NCBI GenBank assembly: GCA_046328035.1
Contig: JAXLXI010000004.1
Coordinates: 124,001-188,000, forward strand
Direction: 5' to 3'
DNA: 64,000 nucleotides
From: JBGASG01 sp046328035
Lineage (GTDB): Bacteria > Cyanobacteriota > Vampirovibrionia > Obscuribacterales > Obscuribacteraceae
Positions 27,901-35,327 of the stretch are shown one piece after another; the stretch's first letter is position 1; the number at the start of each line of letters is the position of its first letter. A program made the translations under genes and the position numbers. The notes under the pieces are model-generated. The model ran no database searches. It saw nothing but the letters and a program-made list of their open reading frames with translations, and had not been told where the DNA came from.

Positions 27901-28523
27901 GCCGAGATATCAGAGCCTGTGAGCATGGTGCCCAGAGGCGGTGCCTCGATGGTGATCTGGCAAATCACCGGCACGCGCCGCCCGACCACCTTGAAGTACT
28001 CTTCCATAGCCACAATTGCGGCTTTGCATTGCAGCAAGTCCTGCCCGGTTTCAAATTGCAGGACGTCGGCGCCGCCGTCCACGAGCCCGCGCACCTGCTC
28101 GTAGTACGCGTCCTTCATGTTTTTGAAGGTGATGTGTCCGAGCGACGGCAGCTTTGTGGTTGGTCCGATAGAACCAGAGACGAAACAACGGCGTCCACCG
28201 GTGGAATAGTCGCCGGCTACACCGCGAGCCAGTTCCGCCGCCTTCTTGTTCAACTCATAGGCGCGATCGGCAATGCCGAATTCGGCAAGCACTACAGGTG
28301 AACCGCCGAACGTGTCGGTTTCGACGACATCACAGCCGGCCGCAAAATACTGGCTGTGAATCTCTGCAATCACATCCGGGCGGCTCTCAACTAATATCTC
28401 CGGGCAGTTCTCGAGTCCCTGGTAGTCGTCCAGCGATAGATCATATTTATGAATAGACGTCCCCATAGCGCCATCAAAGATGACCACTTTTTCGCGCAAA
28501 AGGCTCAGGAATGGACTCGTCAT
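24993..28523 (-). CDS. metH: Cobalamin-dependent methionine synthase (MetH)
   Basis: A full-length 1176-residue MetH. The homocysteine domain has GMNCATGP and GGCCGTTPEH zinc cysteines. The pterin-binding barrel starts near VGERANTNGSKKF. The cobalamin domain has GDVHDIGKNL, with the cobalt-ligand His at residue 729. The C-terminal reactivation domain is also present. It transfers methyl from 5-methyl-THF to homocysteine through methylcobalamin. Between the cobalamin and reactivation domains is an unusual Gly/Asn/Lys-rich insert (VNGGKRNGAEQPAGSADGDR). I chose ATG at 28523; a GTG two codons earlier is less likely. It leads a probable operon with the TPR and hydrolase genes. No cobalamin riboswitch was recognised upstream. 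Confidence 0.97.
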   Translation of the reverse strand: MTSPFLSLLREKVVIFDGAMGTSIHKYDLSLDDYQGLENCPEILVESRPDVIAEIHSQYFAAGCDVVETDTFGGSPVVLAEFGIADRAYELNKKAAELARGVAGDYSTGGRRCFVSGSIGPTTKLPSLGHITFKNMKDAYYEQVRGLVDGGADVLQFETGQDLLQCKAAIVAMEEYFKVVGRRVPVICQITIEAPPLGTMLTGSDISAALTALSPFDIDVIGMNCATGPAEMMDPIRHLCENSKKYVSVLPNAGLPENVGGQTVYKLTPDDLANALKHFVQKEGVNIIGGCCGTTPEHLKRVCEVVGHVEPKKRQITELPSVCSLYTAVPLTIDVPPLLVGERANTNGSKKFKELLEVEDWDGMVAMARAQEREGSHMIDVCTAYVGRNEVRDMTTYIKRLNTESQLPLVVDTTEFPVLAASLELIAGRAIVNSINLEDGVDKMLKKVELIRRFGAAAIALTIDEAGMAKTAEKKFEIAKRILLLCMEQGMKPEDLIFDALTFTLSTGNEDDRRLGMETLEGIRRIKQELPGVKTILGVSNISFGFNPSIRHVLNSVFLHYAVEAGLDMAIVHAQKILPLYKIAEEEREFHRKLIFDERTPDYDPLFTLLDFYKAKKKEGGGPKKIDSNLPVEEVLKQRIIDGDRVDLEKDLAKAMEKYAPLAIINEILLDGMKVVGDLFGSGKMQLPFVLQSAETMKAAVSYLEPFMEKVEGATRGTMVLATVKGDVHDIGKNLVDIILTNNGYRVLNLGIKQPIENIIAAAQEHKADCIGMSGLLVKSTVIMKENLEILNDRGIKIPVVLGGAALTRRYVEEDCRDVYDGLVVYGQDAFDDLKYMEALANKGEAGLAEFAGITVNGGKRNGAEQPAGSADGDRNGKTGKAPEVPVVTTGNTRRSDVKRGVPVVTPPFWGSRVVEDIPVADVFPYLNENVLIRGQWRVRQGEMPDAEYEALLNEKVRPVLARLKKQAIEENLLIPKVVYGYFPVQSKDNDLIVYREDQKTEWVRFTFPRQDHGRHLCIADYFASVDEGVMDVLPAQIVTVGAQASDYCEKLFKSDQYSDYLYFHGLSVETAEALAEVMHKRIRAELGLSAEDSSDVAKLLNQGYRGSRYSFGYPACPNLEDQVQLFQLLEPERIGVSLTEEFHIVPEQSTSAIVVCHPEAKYFNIYKNPAAQRTT

Positions 28524-28599
28524 GCGCACGATCCTAACTTAAAAGCGCCCGCCCGTCGCCCATTTGTGTACCGCCTGCGAGCGGACCACCTGCCGTTTG

Positions 28600-28770
28600 G
28601 TCCTTTGGAAAAGGTCCCGGAATACCGGAAAAGTCAAGAAGTCGGACCGACGGCCATCTAAATGGAAGAAACTGCTGCCAGCCGGCACGGAATCGGCGTT
28701 TTGGACACCAGCATCTGTTTCGCGCGGGCAATTTGGGGATTACGGTATTCCGGGACCTTTTCCAAAGGAC
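28600..28770. repeat. Long perfect inverted repeat upstream of metH
   Basis: The arms 28600-28627 and 28743-28770 are perfect reverse complements over 28 bases and flank a 115-base centre. The sequence outside the arms is only loosely similar. The centre contains no gene that I recognise. It could be a small non-autonomous mobile element, two inverted copies of a dispersed intergenic repeat, or a folded leader RNA of metH, whose transcript would start nearby. No target-site duplication was obvious. Confidence 0.75.
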
Positions 28771-28827
28771 GGAGTGGGCAGGGTCCAACACGGCCGCCAG
28801 GCAACCGCCCACGGGCAATTTCAGGCA

Positions 28828-28857
28828 GTTTCACAAAACTAACACGCCGTTTCACAA
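28828..28857. promoter_or_regulatory. Pair of direct repeats, possible regulator site
   Basis: GTTTCACAA occurs at 28828-28836 and 28849-28857, a 21-base period, which is two DNA helix turns. Flanking bases also match partly (AACAC and GACAC). Such phased direct repeats are typical for OmpR/PhoB-type regulators. Which of the divergent genes would be controlled is unclear. Confidence 0.35.
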
Positions 28858-29058
28858 CTCTGACACACACGACCTGTAATCTAGCAGCGTGGAAGTTTTC
28901 CACGTCGCCCCCCACCCTGATATGAGCTTTTCGGACTACCGACTGAATCGGTCTAATAGCTGATAACCAGCACTGCAGACGATTTAATCTAGTTTCCCAA
29001 AAGATTTCATTTACCAATCCCCCAGATGTAGTGTATATAAGAGGCTTAGGAGGTTGTC

Positions 29059-29604
29059 ATGCTTCCCCTGTCCCGCCCCCACTTACTAATTATCGGAATC
29101 GGCGCTGCGATACTCGCTTCGTCATTGCCTTGTAAGGCAGATGAGACGACCAACGCCGAAATGCTTCGTCGTAAGGCTTCGATCCGCTACACCACCGGTT
29201 ATACGAAGACTGTTGGTTGGGAAAAAGGTCTGGTCGACGGCGACTCCAACCTGGGGCACTGGCACTGGAGCCCGATGATCAACTATCAACAAGGCTACCG
29301 CAAGGTGCCCGCCGGACAGAGCCAGAAGACGACCCAGCTCGCTCAGCGCCCGCAAGGCGGCATCTATGTCAAGCCGACCAAAGTAGCATTGCCGCAGCGC
29401 CATTACGACTGGAGCTACCTCAAGAAGTATCAACGCCGCACCACCACCGACACCTCGGTCGTGTTGACTGCGCACCAACCCAACAATGCCGAGCCGGTTG
29501 AAGCCAAAGCCTATGGCGGCGGTTACGGCGATTGCAACGCCAAGATTCGCGCCTCAAAAGATTCACTTGCCAACAAGGAAGTATCCGGGCGCCTACTAAA
29601 ATAA
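29059..29604 (+). CDS. Secreted hypothetical protein
   Basis: A 181-residue protein with an N-terminal signal peptide (LLIIGIGAAILASSLP, probable cleavage before DETTN). The mature part is rich in Tyr, Trp, Gln and Gly (HWHWSPMINYQQGYRKVPAG) with no domain that I recognise. Two Cys may be present after cleavage, depending on the site. The start is certain: AGGAGG lies about five bases before the ATG. A sorbosone-dehydrogenase-like gene follows 99 bases downstream on the same strand, so the two exported proteins may be cotranscribed. Confidence 0.75.
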   Translation: MLPLSRPHLLIIGIGAAILASSLPCKADETTNAEMLRRKASIRYTTGYTKTVGWEKGLVDGDSNLGHWHWSPMINYQQGYRKVPAGQSQKTTQLAQRPQGGIYVKPTKVALPQRHYDWSYLKKYQRRTTTDTSVVLTAHQPNNAEPVEAKAYGGGYGDCNAKIRASKDSLANKEVSGRLLK

Positions 29605-29703
29605 TGTGCTGAAGCTCGCCGAAAAGCCGAGGCATAGGACCTGACCCTAAGCAATCCAATCAGAAACAGAGCAACCTGGGCAACGCCTTTCGGCGCGGTC
29701 ATC

Positions 29704-30846
29704 ATGTTGCTCGTTTTTGTTTTGACGAATTCTCAAACACTGGCAGCACCGCCGGAAAAGGTGCAACCGAAGCCGAAAGTACCTCAAAAGGTGGACGGCA
29801 TCACGCTGCCGCCGGGATTCAAGATCGAGGTCTATGCCGACAACGTACCGGGGGCCCGTTCGCTGGTGCTCAGTCCATCAGGTGTTCTCTTCGTCGGTAC
29901 GCGCGATGCCGACGGCAAAGTCTATGCAGTGCTCGACCGCAACAAAGACAACATAGCCGACGATGTAAAAGTGATCGCGCAAGGCTTGAACTCGCCCAAC
30001 GGCGTAGCACTGCGCGACAAAGCTCTCTATGTGGCGGAAATCAATCGCATCTCCCGCTACGACAATATCGAAGCCCAACTCGACAAGCCGCCCAAGCCGG
30101 TTGTCGTCTTCGACAAACTGCCCAGCGACACACACCATGGCTGGAAGTACATAGCCTTTGGCCCCGACGGTTGGCTCTACGTCCCGGTGGGCGCGCCCTG
30201 CAATGTCTGCCTCAAACAAGATCCCCGTTATGCCAGCCTGATGCGCGTCAATCTGGAGACGGGGCAGAGCGAAGTCTACGCGCACGGCATCCGCAATACG
30301 GTCGGCTTTTCCTGGCACCCGATCACGCACCACCTGTGGTTCACCGACAACGGGCGCGATTGGCTGGGCGATAACTCACCGCCCGACGAGCTGAATGAAG
30401 CTCCTAAAGCCGGCATGCACTTCGGATTTCCGTTTTGCCACGCCGGCACCATACTTGATCCCGAGTTCGGCAAGGGGCACACCTGCAAAGAGTACACACC
30501 GCCCGTGGTGAAACTCGGACCGCACGTCGCCGCGCTGGGGCTGAAGTTTTATACCGGCAGTATGTTTCCCGCCCAGTACAAAGGACGAATTTTTATCGCC
30601 GAGCACGGGTCGTGGAACCGCACCACTCCGCTGGGTTATCGCGTCACCATGGTCAGTTTTCCGCCCGGACAACCGCCGCAATACGAAGTGTTTGCTCAGG
30701 GGTGGCTGAACAAGGGCTTCCTCGGCGTCAGCCGTCCATTCGGTCGCCCGGTGGATGTATTGGTGATGCCCGATGGTGCGCTTTTAGTTTCTGACGACCT
30801 TTCCGGCAGAATTTACCGCATCAGCTACGCCGGCTCGCCTCAGTGA
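29704..30846 (+). CDS. PQQ-dependent sugar (sorbosone) dehydrogenase-like protein
   Basis: About 380 residues forming a six-bladed propeller of the sorbosone/soluble glucose dehydrogenase family: LPPGFKIEVYADNVPGARS, HHGWKYIAFGPDGWLYV, NTVGFSWHP, FIAEHGSWNR and GRPVDVLVMPDGALLVSDD. The family oxidises sugars or related alcohols in the periplasm, some with PQQ and calcium. The signal peptide looks short as called (MLLVFVLTNSQTLAA). The frame is open back to 29638 and would add a fuller signal (ATPFGAVIMLLVFVL), but it lacks a standard start codon there, so the start is uncertain. The 3' end overlaps the convergent kinase by seven bases. The substrate is unknown. Confidence 0.85.
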   Translation: MLLVFVLTNSQTLAAPPEKVQPKPKVPQKVDGITLPPGFKIEVYADNVPGARSLVLSPSGVLFVGTRDADGKVYAVLDRNKDNIADDVKVIAQGLNSPNGVALRDKALYVAEINRISRYDNIEAQLDKPPKPVVVFDKLPSDTHHGWKYIAFGPDGWLYVPVGAPCNVCLKQDPRYASLMRVNLETGQSEVYAHGIRNTVGFSWHPITHHLWFTDNGRDWLGDNSPPDELNEAPKAGMHFGFPFCHAGTILDPEFGKGHTCKEYTPPVVKLGPHVAALGLKFYTGSMFPAQYKGRIFIAEHGSWNRTTPLGYRVTMVSFPPGQPPQYEVFAQGWLNKGFLGVSRPFGRPVDVLVMPDGALLVSDDLSGRIYRISYAGSPQ

Positions 30847-31874
30847 TGCTGGCTGAAAACAACGAAGAATATGATGCAAGCAAGCAAGAGTCCGATGATG
30901 ATGATCGGTATCGGTGGCTTTGGACGCTCCGGAGGCAATTGCTTGAGCTTCGAAATGCCCGGTAGAGTCACAGAGGAAGTCATTTTGCCGGAAAGCGACA
31001 GCGCTACCGATTCCAGATCGCGCTTCAGATCGGACACTGATTGATAACGCGCATCAGGATCCTTCTCCATCGCCTGGAAGGCTATGTTGCTCAGTTGCTC
31101 AGGTATGTAGAGGTCAGGGCGCGTTTCGTCAAGGGCCTTCGGCTTTTCCTTGACTTGCATCTGCATGGTCTCCAGCACGCTGCTGCCGACCAGCGGTGCC
31201 GAGCCGCACAGCATCTCGTACATGACGCAGCCGATCGAATAGATGTCTGAGCGACTATCCAGCGGATGCCCCTGGGTTTGTTCAGGGCTCATGTAGAGGG
31301 GAGTTCCCAATACATCTCCAAATTGAGTCAGGTCACCGCGGTTGGTGCCGGGCTCGCCACGAATTTTCGCAAAGCCGAGATCGAACATCTTCACCACGTC
31401 TGTATCGTTGGCCGTTTCCACCAGCATGATGTTGCCGGGCTTGATATCGCGATGAATGATTTTCTGATTGTGCATGTGAGCAACCGCTTCACAGACCTGG
31501 GTGAGGATCTTGACGCAGCGCTTCACCCCGACGCGTCCTTCTTTCTTGAGAACTCGAAGAAGCGTTTCGCCTTCCAGAAAGTCCATCACGATGTACGGCT
31601 GGCCACTGCGGGCGGTGCCCACTTCATGCATACCTATGATGTTGACGTGTACCATCTTAATTCCGGCTGATGCCTCGCGCGAGAAACGTGCCGTCAGCTC
31701 TGCGTCTTCGACCAGCTCTTGCTTGAGCATTTTGACGGCGACGATCTGCTGGGTGTAGACGTTGCGCGCGCGATATACGACGCTCATACCGCCCCGTCCG
31801 ACTACCGAAGTAATTTCGTACTTGCCATCCAGCACCGAACCCACATGCGGGTCTGGAATGACGGGTATAAGCAT
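30840..31874 (-). CDS. Ser/Thr protein kinase with C-terminal membrane tail; DLG variant
   Basis: A 344-residue kinase with glycine loop GRGGMSVVY, ATP lysine in VAVKML and catalytic loop HRDIKPGN, then MFDLGFAKI, where the usual DFG is DLG. The activation segment is GTPLYMSPEQTQG. A single C-terminal membrane helix (IPIIIIGLLLACIIFFVVF) ends the protein with almost nothing beyond it, so there is no outer sensor domain. The frame stays open upstream to about 31963 and encodes FVCPACQTQY and VCARDGQ, the pattern of a zinc ribbon often found before such kinases. The only start there would be ATT at 31961, giving 373 residues. The ATG at 31874 would drop the ribbon. The true start is therefore open. 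Confidence 0.9.
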   Translation of the reverse strand: MLIPVIPDPHVGSVLDGKYEITSVVGRGGMSVVYRARNVYTQQIVAVKMLKQELVEDAELTARFSREASAGIKMVHVNIIGMHEVGTARSGQPYIVMDFLEGETLLRVLKKEGRVGVKRCVKILTQVCEAVAHMHNQKIIHRDIKPGNIMLVETANDTDVVKMFDLGFAKIRGEPGTNRGDLTQFGDVLGTPLYMSPEQTQGHPLDSRSDIYSIGCVMYEMLCGSAPLVGSSVLETMQMQVKEKPKALDETRPDLYIPEQLSNIAFQAMEKDPDARYQSVSDLKRDLESVALSLSGKMTSSVTLPGISKLKQLPPERPKPPIPIIIIGLLLACIIFFVVFSQHH

Positions 31875-32024
31875 CTGCCCGTCCCGTGCGCAAACGCGCT
31901 CGCCAGCTGTGTATTGCGTCTGGCAAGCAGGACAAACAAAGGTTTTTATTTCAGCTGGAATCTGCTAAACCGCCTAACCCGTCCGGACCATAATAGCCCA
32001 ATTTCGAGCCCAGTCCAGTGACGG

Positions 32025-32729
32025 CTACTTTTCGGTACCGGTTTCTCCACCGGTAGTGGTCATGCCACTTTCGCCGGCTGTAGTGGTGGTGAATACGCCG
32101 GTAGTCCCGCCGCCGCCCCCGCCGGTACTATCACCGACGCCACCTCCGCCAGTGCTGCCGCCAGTAGTCTGGTCCCCGCCGCCGGTAGTCATGGCGCCCG
32201 CGGTGGTCGTCGTCGGGTCACTATTGCCTGCGCTTCCGGAGTTGCCTCCAGTCGTGAATGAGTTACCAATCAAGTCATCGGATGCCATCACCCAGGTAAT
32301 GGGATAGGTCTGCTTGGCTTTGAGCTCCACACCATTCGGGACGATGGCCGCGACGAGAAACGGCGGATGCACCGTCACCGACGTCTGCACCGTCACCTCG
32401 CCATCGACCTGTCCCCCAAAGGGTTTGGCCGGCAGCGGGTCGCGCACTGTTTCCCAAACCAGAATGGGTGAGTTAATCGAGATGTTTCCCGCACACTGAG
32501 AGCGTTTGCGGTTCACCACGGTTTCAGCCCGTTTTTTTGGTTCTGCATTGGCAATTGCGCTGGGTGGACCATTCGCCGCCGCGCGCGCCGCATCTCGACA
32601 AAGTTCGCTGTTGAATGCCGAACCGATGATCAGCGTGCCAATGTCAAAGAGGATCAGGATCACCGGAATCAGTGCAATCAGCCCAACCAAAAGTTCCGTC
32701 ATCGATTGAGCGCGGGCACGCGTTTTCAT
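32025..32729 (-). CDS. TadE-like pilus assembly protein with Gly/Thr-rich tail
   Basis: A 234-residue protein whose N-terminus is typical of TadE/TadG minor pilins: basic start, SMTELLVGLIALIPVILILF membrane segment, then NSELCRDAARAAANGPP. The middle forms one beta-rich domain (TVQTSVTVHPPFLVAAIVP). The last 70 residues are low complexity, mostly Gly, Thr and Ser (TTGGGDQTTGGSTGGGG), as in some surface-exposed tails. No other tad genes are nearby, so it is an isolated pseudopilin or it serves a system encoded elsewhere. GGAG lies eleven bases before the ATG. Confidence 0.8.
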   Translation of the reverse strand: MKTRARAQSMTELLVGLIALIPVILILFDIGTLIIGSAFNSELCRDAARAAANGPPSAIANAEPKKRAETVVNRKRSQCAGNISINSPILVWETVRDPLPAKPFGGQVDGEVTVQTSVTVHPPFLVAAIVPNGVELKAKQTYPITWVMASDDLIGNSFTTGGNSGSAGNSDPTTTTAGAMTTGGGDQTTGGSTGGGGVGDSTGGGGGGTTGVFTTTTAGESGMTTTGGETGTEK

Positions 32730-32896
32730 AAAAAAAACCGCTCCGGGAAGGTGTCGGGCCTCCCTATCAATATTCCCGACTTTGTATCTTTCTAGCTAAA
32801 AAAGGCGCCGGGACAGCCCCTCCGGCAAGGGCGCCAATATGCTTGAAAACGGCTACTGGTGGCATAAATGATGTGTTGCCCTCCGGAAGTGCTCGT

Positions 32897-35326
32897 GTGA
32901 GCGACGAAAAACAGCCGCCGCAACCAAATTTGCGTGAGCCGGAACTGGTGATCTCCACTCCGCCGGAAATCGCCACCTCGCTGCCCTCCGAAATCGCCGA
33001 ACAGACCGAAGACGAAAACAAACTGGTCGGTACGGTAGTTATGGACCGCTATCTTGTGCAGTCGATCGCTGGACGCGGCGGCATGAGCGTCGTGTACAAG
33101 TCTCAGCACTTGCTGCTCAAACGCCCGATTGCGCTGAAAACACTGCACAAACAACTATCCAATCAGGCGAAACATATTCAGCGCTTCAAGGTGGAAGCGC
33201 AGGCAGCAAGCAGACTATCGCATGAGAACATCGTCTCCGTTTACGACTTCGGCGTGCTCACCAACGACTGCGCCTTTCTGGCTATGGAGTACGTGGAAGG
33301 ACGCCAGCTGGCGGAGATTATCCACAAAGAAAGGCACTTTCAACTGGAGCGGGCGATCGAGCTGACGATCCAGTGCTGCAGCGCCTTGCAGCATGCACAC
33401 GACAACGGCGTCGTGCACCGTGACTTGAAACCCAGCAACGTGATCATCACTCACAAAGATAAAGGCGTTGAAGCCGTCAAAATAGTCGACTTCGGCATCG
33501 CCAAAGTCTGGGAGGACGATCAGCAACTGACGCGCACCGGCGAGACTGTCGGCAGTCCACCCTACATGAGTCCCGAGCAATGCCGCGGCGACGAAAATCT
33601 GGATGCTCGCAGCGACATCTACTCGCTTGGTTGCCTGTTTTACGAAATGCTCTGCGGCAAGGCACCGCTGACCGGCGGCACCGTATATGAAACCATTCAC
33701 AAACAGATCAACGAAATGCCGCGCAGCATATCCCACACCCGCGACGATATCAAAGCCGTTGCGGAAGTCGATGATGTCTTGCTCAAGGCACTCTCAAAAA
33801 ACCCGGACGCTCGCTATCAATCGATGGAGGAGTTCAAAGAAGCACTGATCAAACTGCGCACTCAGGTGCAGGGAAATCAATCCATCGCCGACAAACTGTC
33901 CACTAAAGTTTCGGTATTGAGCAGGCGGTATCTGGCGGGAAGGCAAGGCAACTATAAACCGCTGAAAACAGCGCTTCTTTGCCTGGCAGTGTGCGCAGCC
34001 GCAGTGGGCGGTCTCAACTACTGGCAGACACACGTTGCCAAAGCACCATCGGGCAACCCGCCGGCGATCGAGCTACAAATGCCGGATACCGGCGAAAGCT
34101 ATGAAAAGACTTTTGACACCCAGATGCAAGTTGCCCGAGGTCTTATGGATCGGGGCAAACCGGCGATCGACGAATTAGAAGCGGCTTCCACTGCTGCTTT
34201 GACGGCATTCGGAGAACAGGACGGTCGGTATTTGCGGGCATTGAAGTTTCTCAAGTCTGAATACTCCCTCGCCAATCGAGAGAAGGAGGCGCAAGCGGTT
34301 CAGTCTGAAATTCAGCGCATCGACCGCTTCCTTATTCCACTGGGTGATCCACTCGGAAACAGCGCCCGCATTCAAGATCTGATTATGAAACAACAGTCCG
34401 ACCCGACCAACAAAACCATCGCACACGATCTGATTGTCACTTTGACCAATCAGGCGCAGATATTGAGACTTGCCGGCCGGCACGAAGAATCTAAAAAGGA
34501 TGCCCTGCAAGCGATCTTTTTAGCCGAAAAATACTTCCCGGGAGATAGCCTGTCCATCCGCTCCCGCATCATCCTGGCCGGTGAACTGCGCTCCGAGGGA
34601 CGCCGCGATCTGGCATCGCTGGAATACAAAAAGATAGCGTCTCTGGGCGAACAGGCAAAATCCACAGAAGCAGTACAGGGACTGGCCGCCTACGCGCTCG
34701 CCGAAGACGACTACTATGCCAATCGAACCGCAGATGCGCTGCGGCGCCACCGCGAAGCAATCCAACACTTTCGCAAATTCTACGGAGGACCTTCGCCCCA
34801 GGAAGCCGATGCCACAGAGGGTCTGGCCAAAACACTGGCGGCGACCGGTGATTTCGCAGGCGCCGAGAAGAACATGCTGGCAGCCATAGAAATGAGTCGC
34901 ACCGTGGAGGGTCCGCGCAACATCACACTCGGAAAGCGCACCCTAAACCTGGGCTGGATTTACATGAAGAGCAAGAACTGGCCCAAAGCAGAGTCCACGC
35001 TGAAACAAGCGATGGATATTCTCTATCGCAACAGCCTGGGCGACTCGCTGTCCATGGCGCGCGCTGCGGCGCAGTTGGGGCACGTCTACTACTTTCAAAA
35101 CAAATTCGATCTAGCAGAGCCCTATTTGAAGCAGGCGATCGTGCTGTTTGCCCGCAACGACCGCCACGAACAAGAGGAGTACTGGAAATCCTTGCCGGAG
35201 GAGTTCCGCGAAAGCGCCCATCGCTTGCTCGACATCTACAGCAAACAAAAGCGCTACAAAGACATAACCAAACTGAACGAGCTGGTCAAAAAGGCTCGCT
35301 TCGAAGCGCAATTCAAGCAGCAGTAG
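32897..35326 (+). CDS. Transmembrane Ser/Thr protein kinase with C-terminal TPR domain
   Basis: A kinase of about 809 residues. Numbered from the longest frame at 32843, it has glycine loop GRGGMSVVY (77-85), ATP lysine K99 (ALKT), HRDLKPSN (192-199), DFGIAKV, and GSPPYMSPEQC. A membrane helix near 375-392 (LLCLAVCAAAVGGLNYW) is followed by more than 400 residues of TPR-like repeats. The N-terminus before the kinase is about 60 residues, Pro/Glu-rich and probably disordered. I prefer GTG at 32897 because GGAAG lies seven bases upstream; TTG at 32843 and GTG at 32873 are alternatives. It is divergent from the TadE-like gene. Confidence 0.92.
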   Translation: MSDEKQPPQPNLREPELVISTPPEIATSLPSEIAEQTEDENKLVGTVVMDRYLVQSIAGRGGMSVVYKSQHLLLKRPIALKTLHKQLSNQAKHIQRFKVEAQAASRLSHENIVSVYDFGVLTNDCAFLAMEYVEGRQLAEIIHKERHFQLERAIELTIQCCSALQHAHDNGVVHRDLKPSNVIITHKDKGVEAVKIVDFGIAKVWEDDQQLTRTGETVGSPPYMSPEQCRGDENLDARSDIYSLGCLFYEMLCGKAPLTGGTVYETIHKQINEMPRSISHTRDDIKAVAEVDDVLLKALSKNPDARYQSMEEFKEALIKLRTQVQGNQSIADKLSTKVSVLSRRYLAGRQGNYKPLKTALLCLAVCAAAVGGLNYWQTHVAKAPSGNPPAIELQMPDTGESYEKTFDTQMQVARGLMDRGKPAIDELEAASTAALTAFGEQDGRYLRALKFLKSEYSLANREKEAQAVQSEIQRIDRFLIPLGDPLGNSARIQDLIMKQQSDPTNKTIAHDLIVTLTNQAQILRLAGRHEESKKDALQAIFLAEKYFPGDSLSIRSRIILAGELRSEGRRDLASLEYKKIASLGEQAKSTEAVQGLAAYALAEDDYYANRTADALRRHREAIQHFRKFYGGPSPQEADATEGLAKTLAATGDFAGAEKNMLAAIEMSRTVEGPRNITLGKRTLNLGWIYMKSKNWPKAESTLKQAMDILYRNSLGDSLSMARAAAQLGHVYYFQNKFDLAEPYLKQAIVLFARNDRHEQEEYWKSLPEEFRESAHRLLDIYSKQKRYKDITKLNELVKKARFEAQFKQQ

Positions 35327-35327
35327 C

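Larger units (their letters stand above)
28524..29058. other. Long divergent intergenic region with repeats
   Basis: About 535 bases between metH (minus) and a secreted-protein gene (plus). It contains a long inverted repeat (28600-28770) and two direct repeats (28828-28857), described separately. Open frames here are short and repeat-derived (WKRSRNT and PGPFPKD on opposite strands of the same repeat), so I do not call a gene. The promoter of the plus-strand gene probably includes the AT-rich TGTATATAAG near 29033. Confidence 0.5.

Noticed and set aside
28524..29058. Cobalamin or SAM riboswitch before metH
   Set aside because: I looked for the B12-box and the SAM-type core on the minus strand and found no convincing match; only the inverted repeat stands out.
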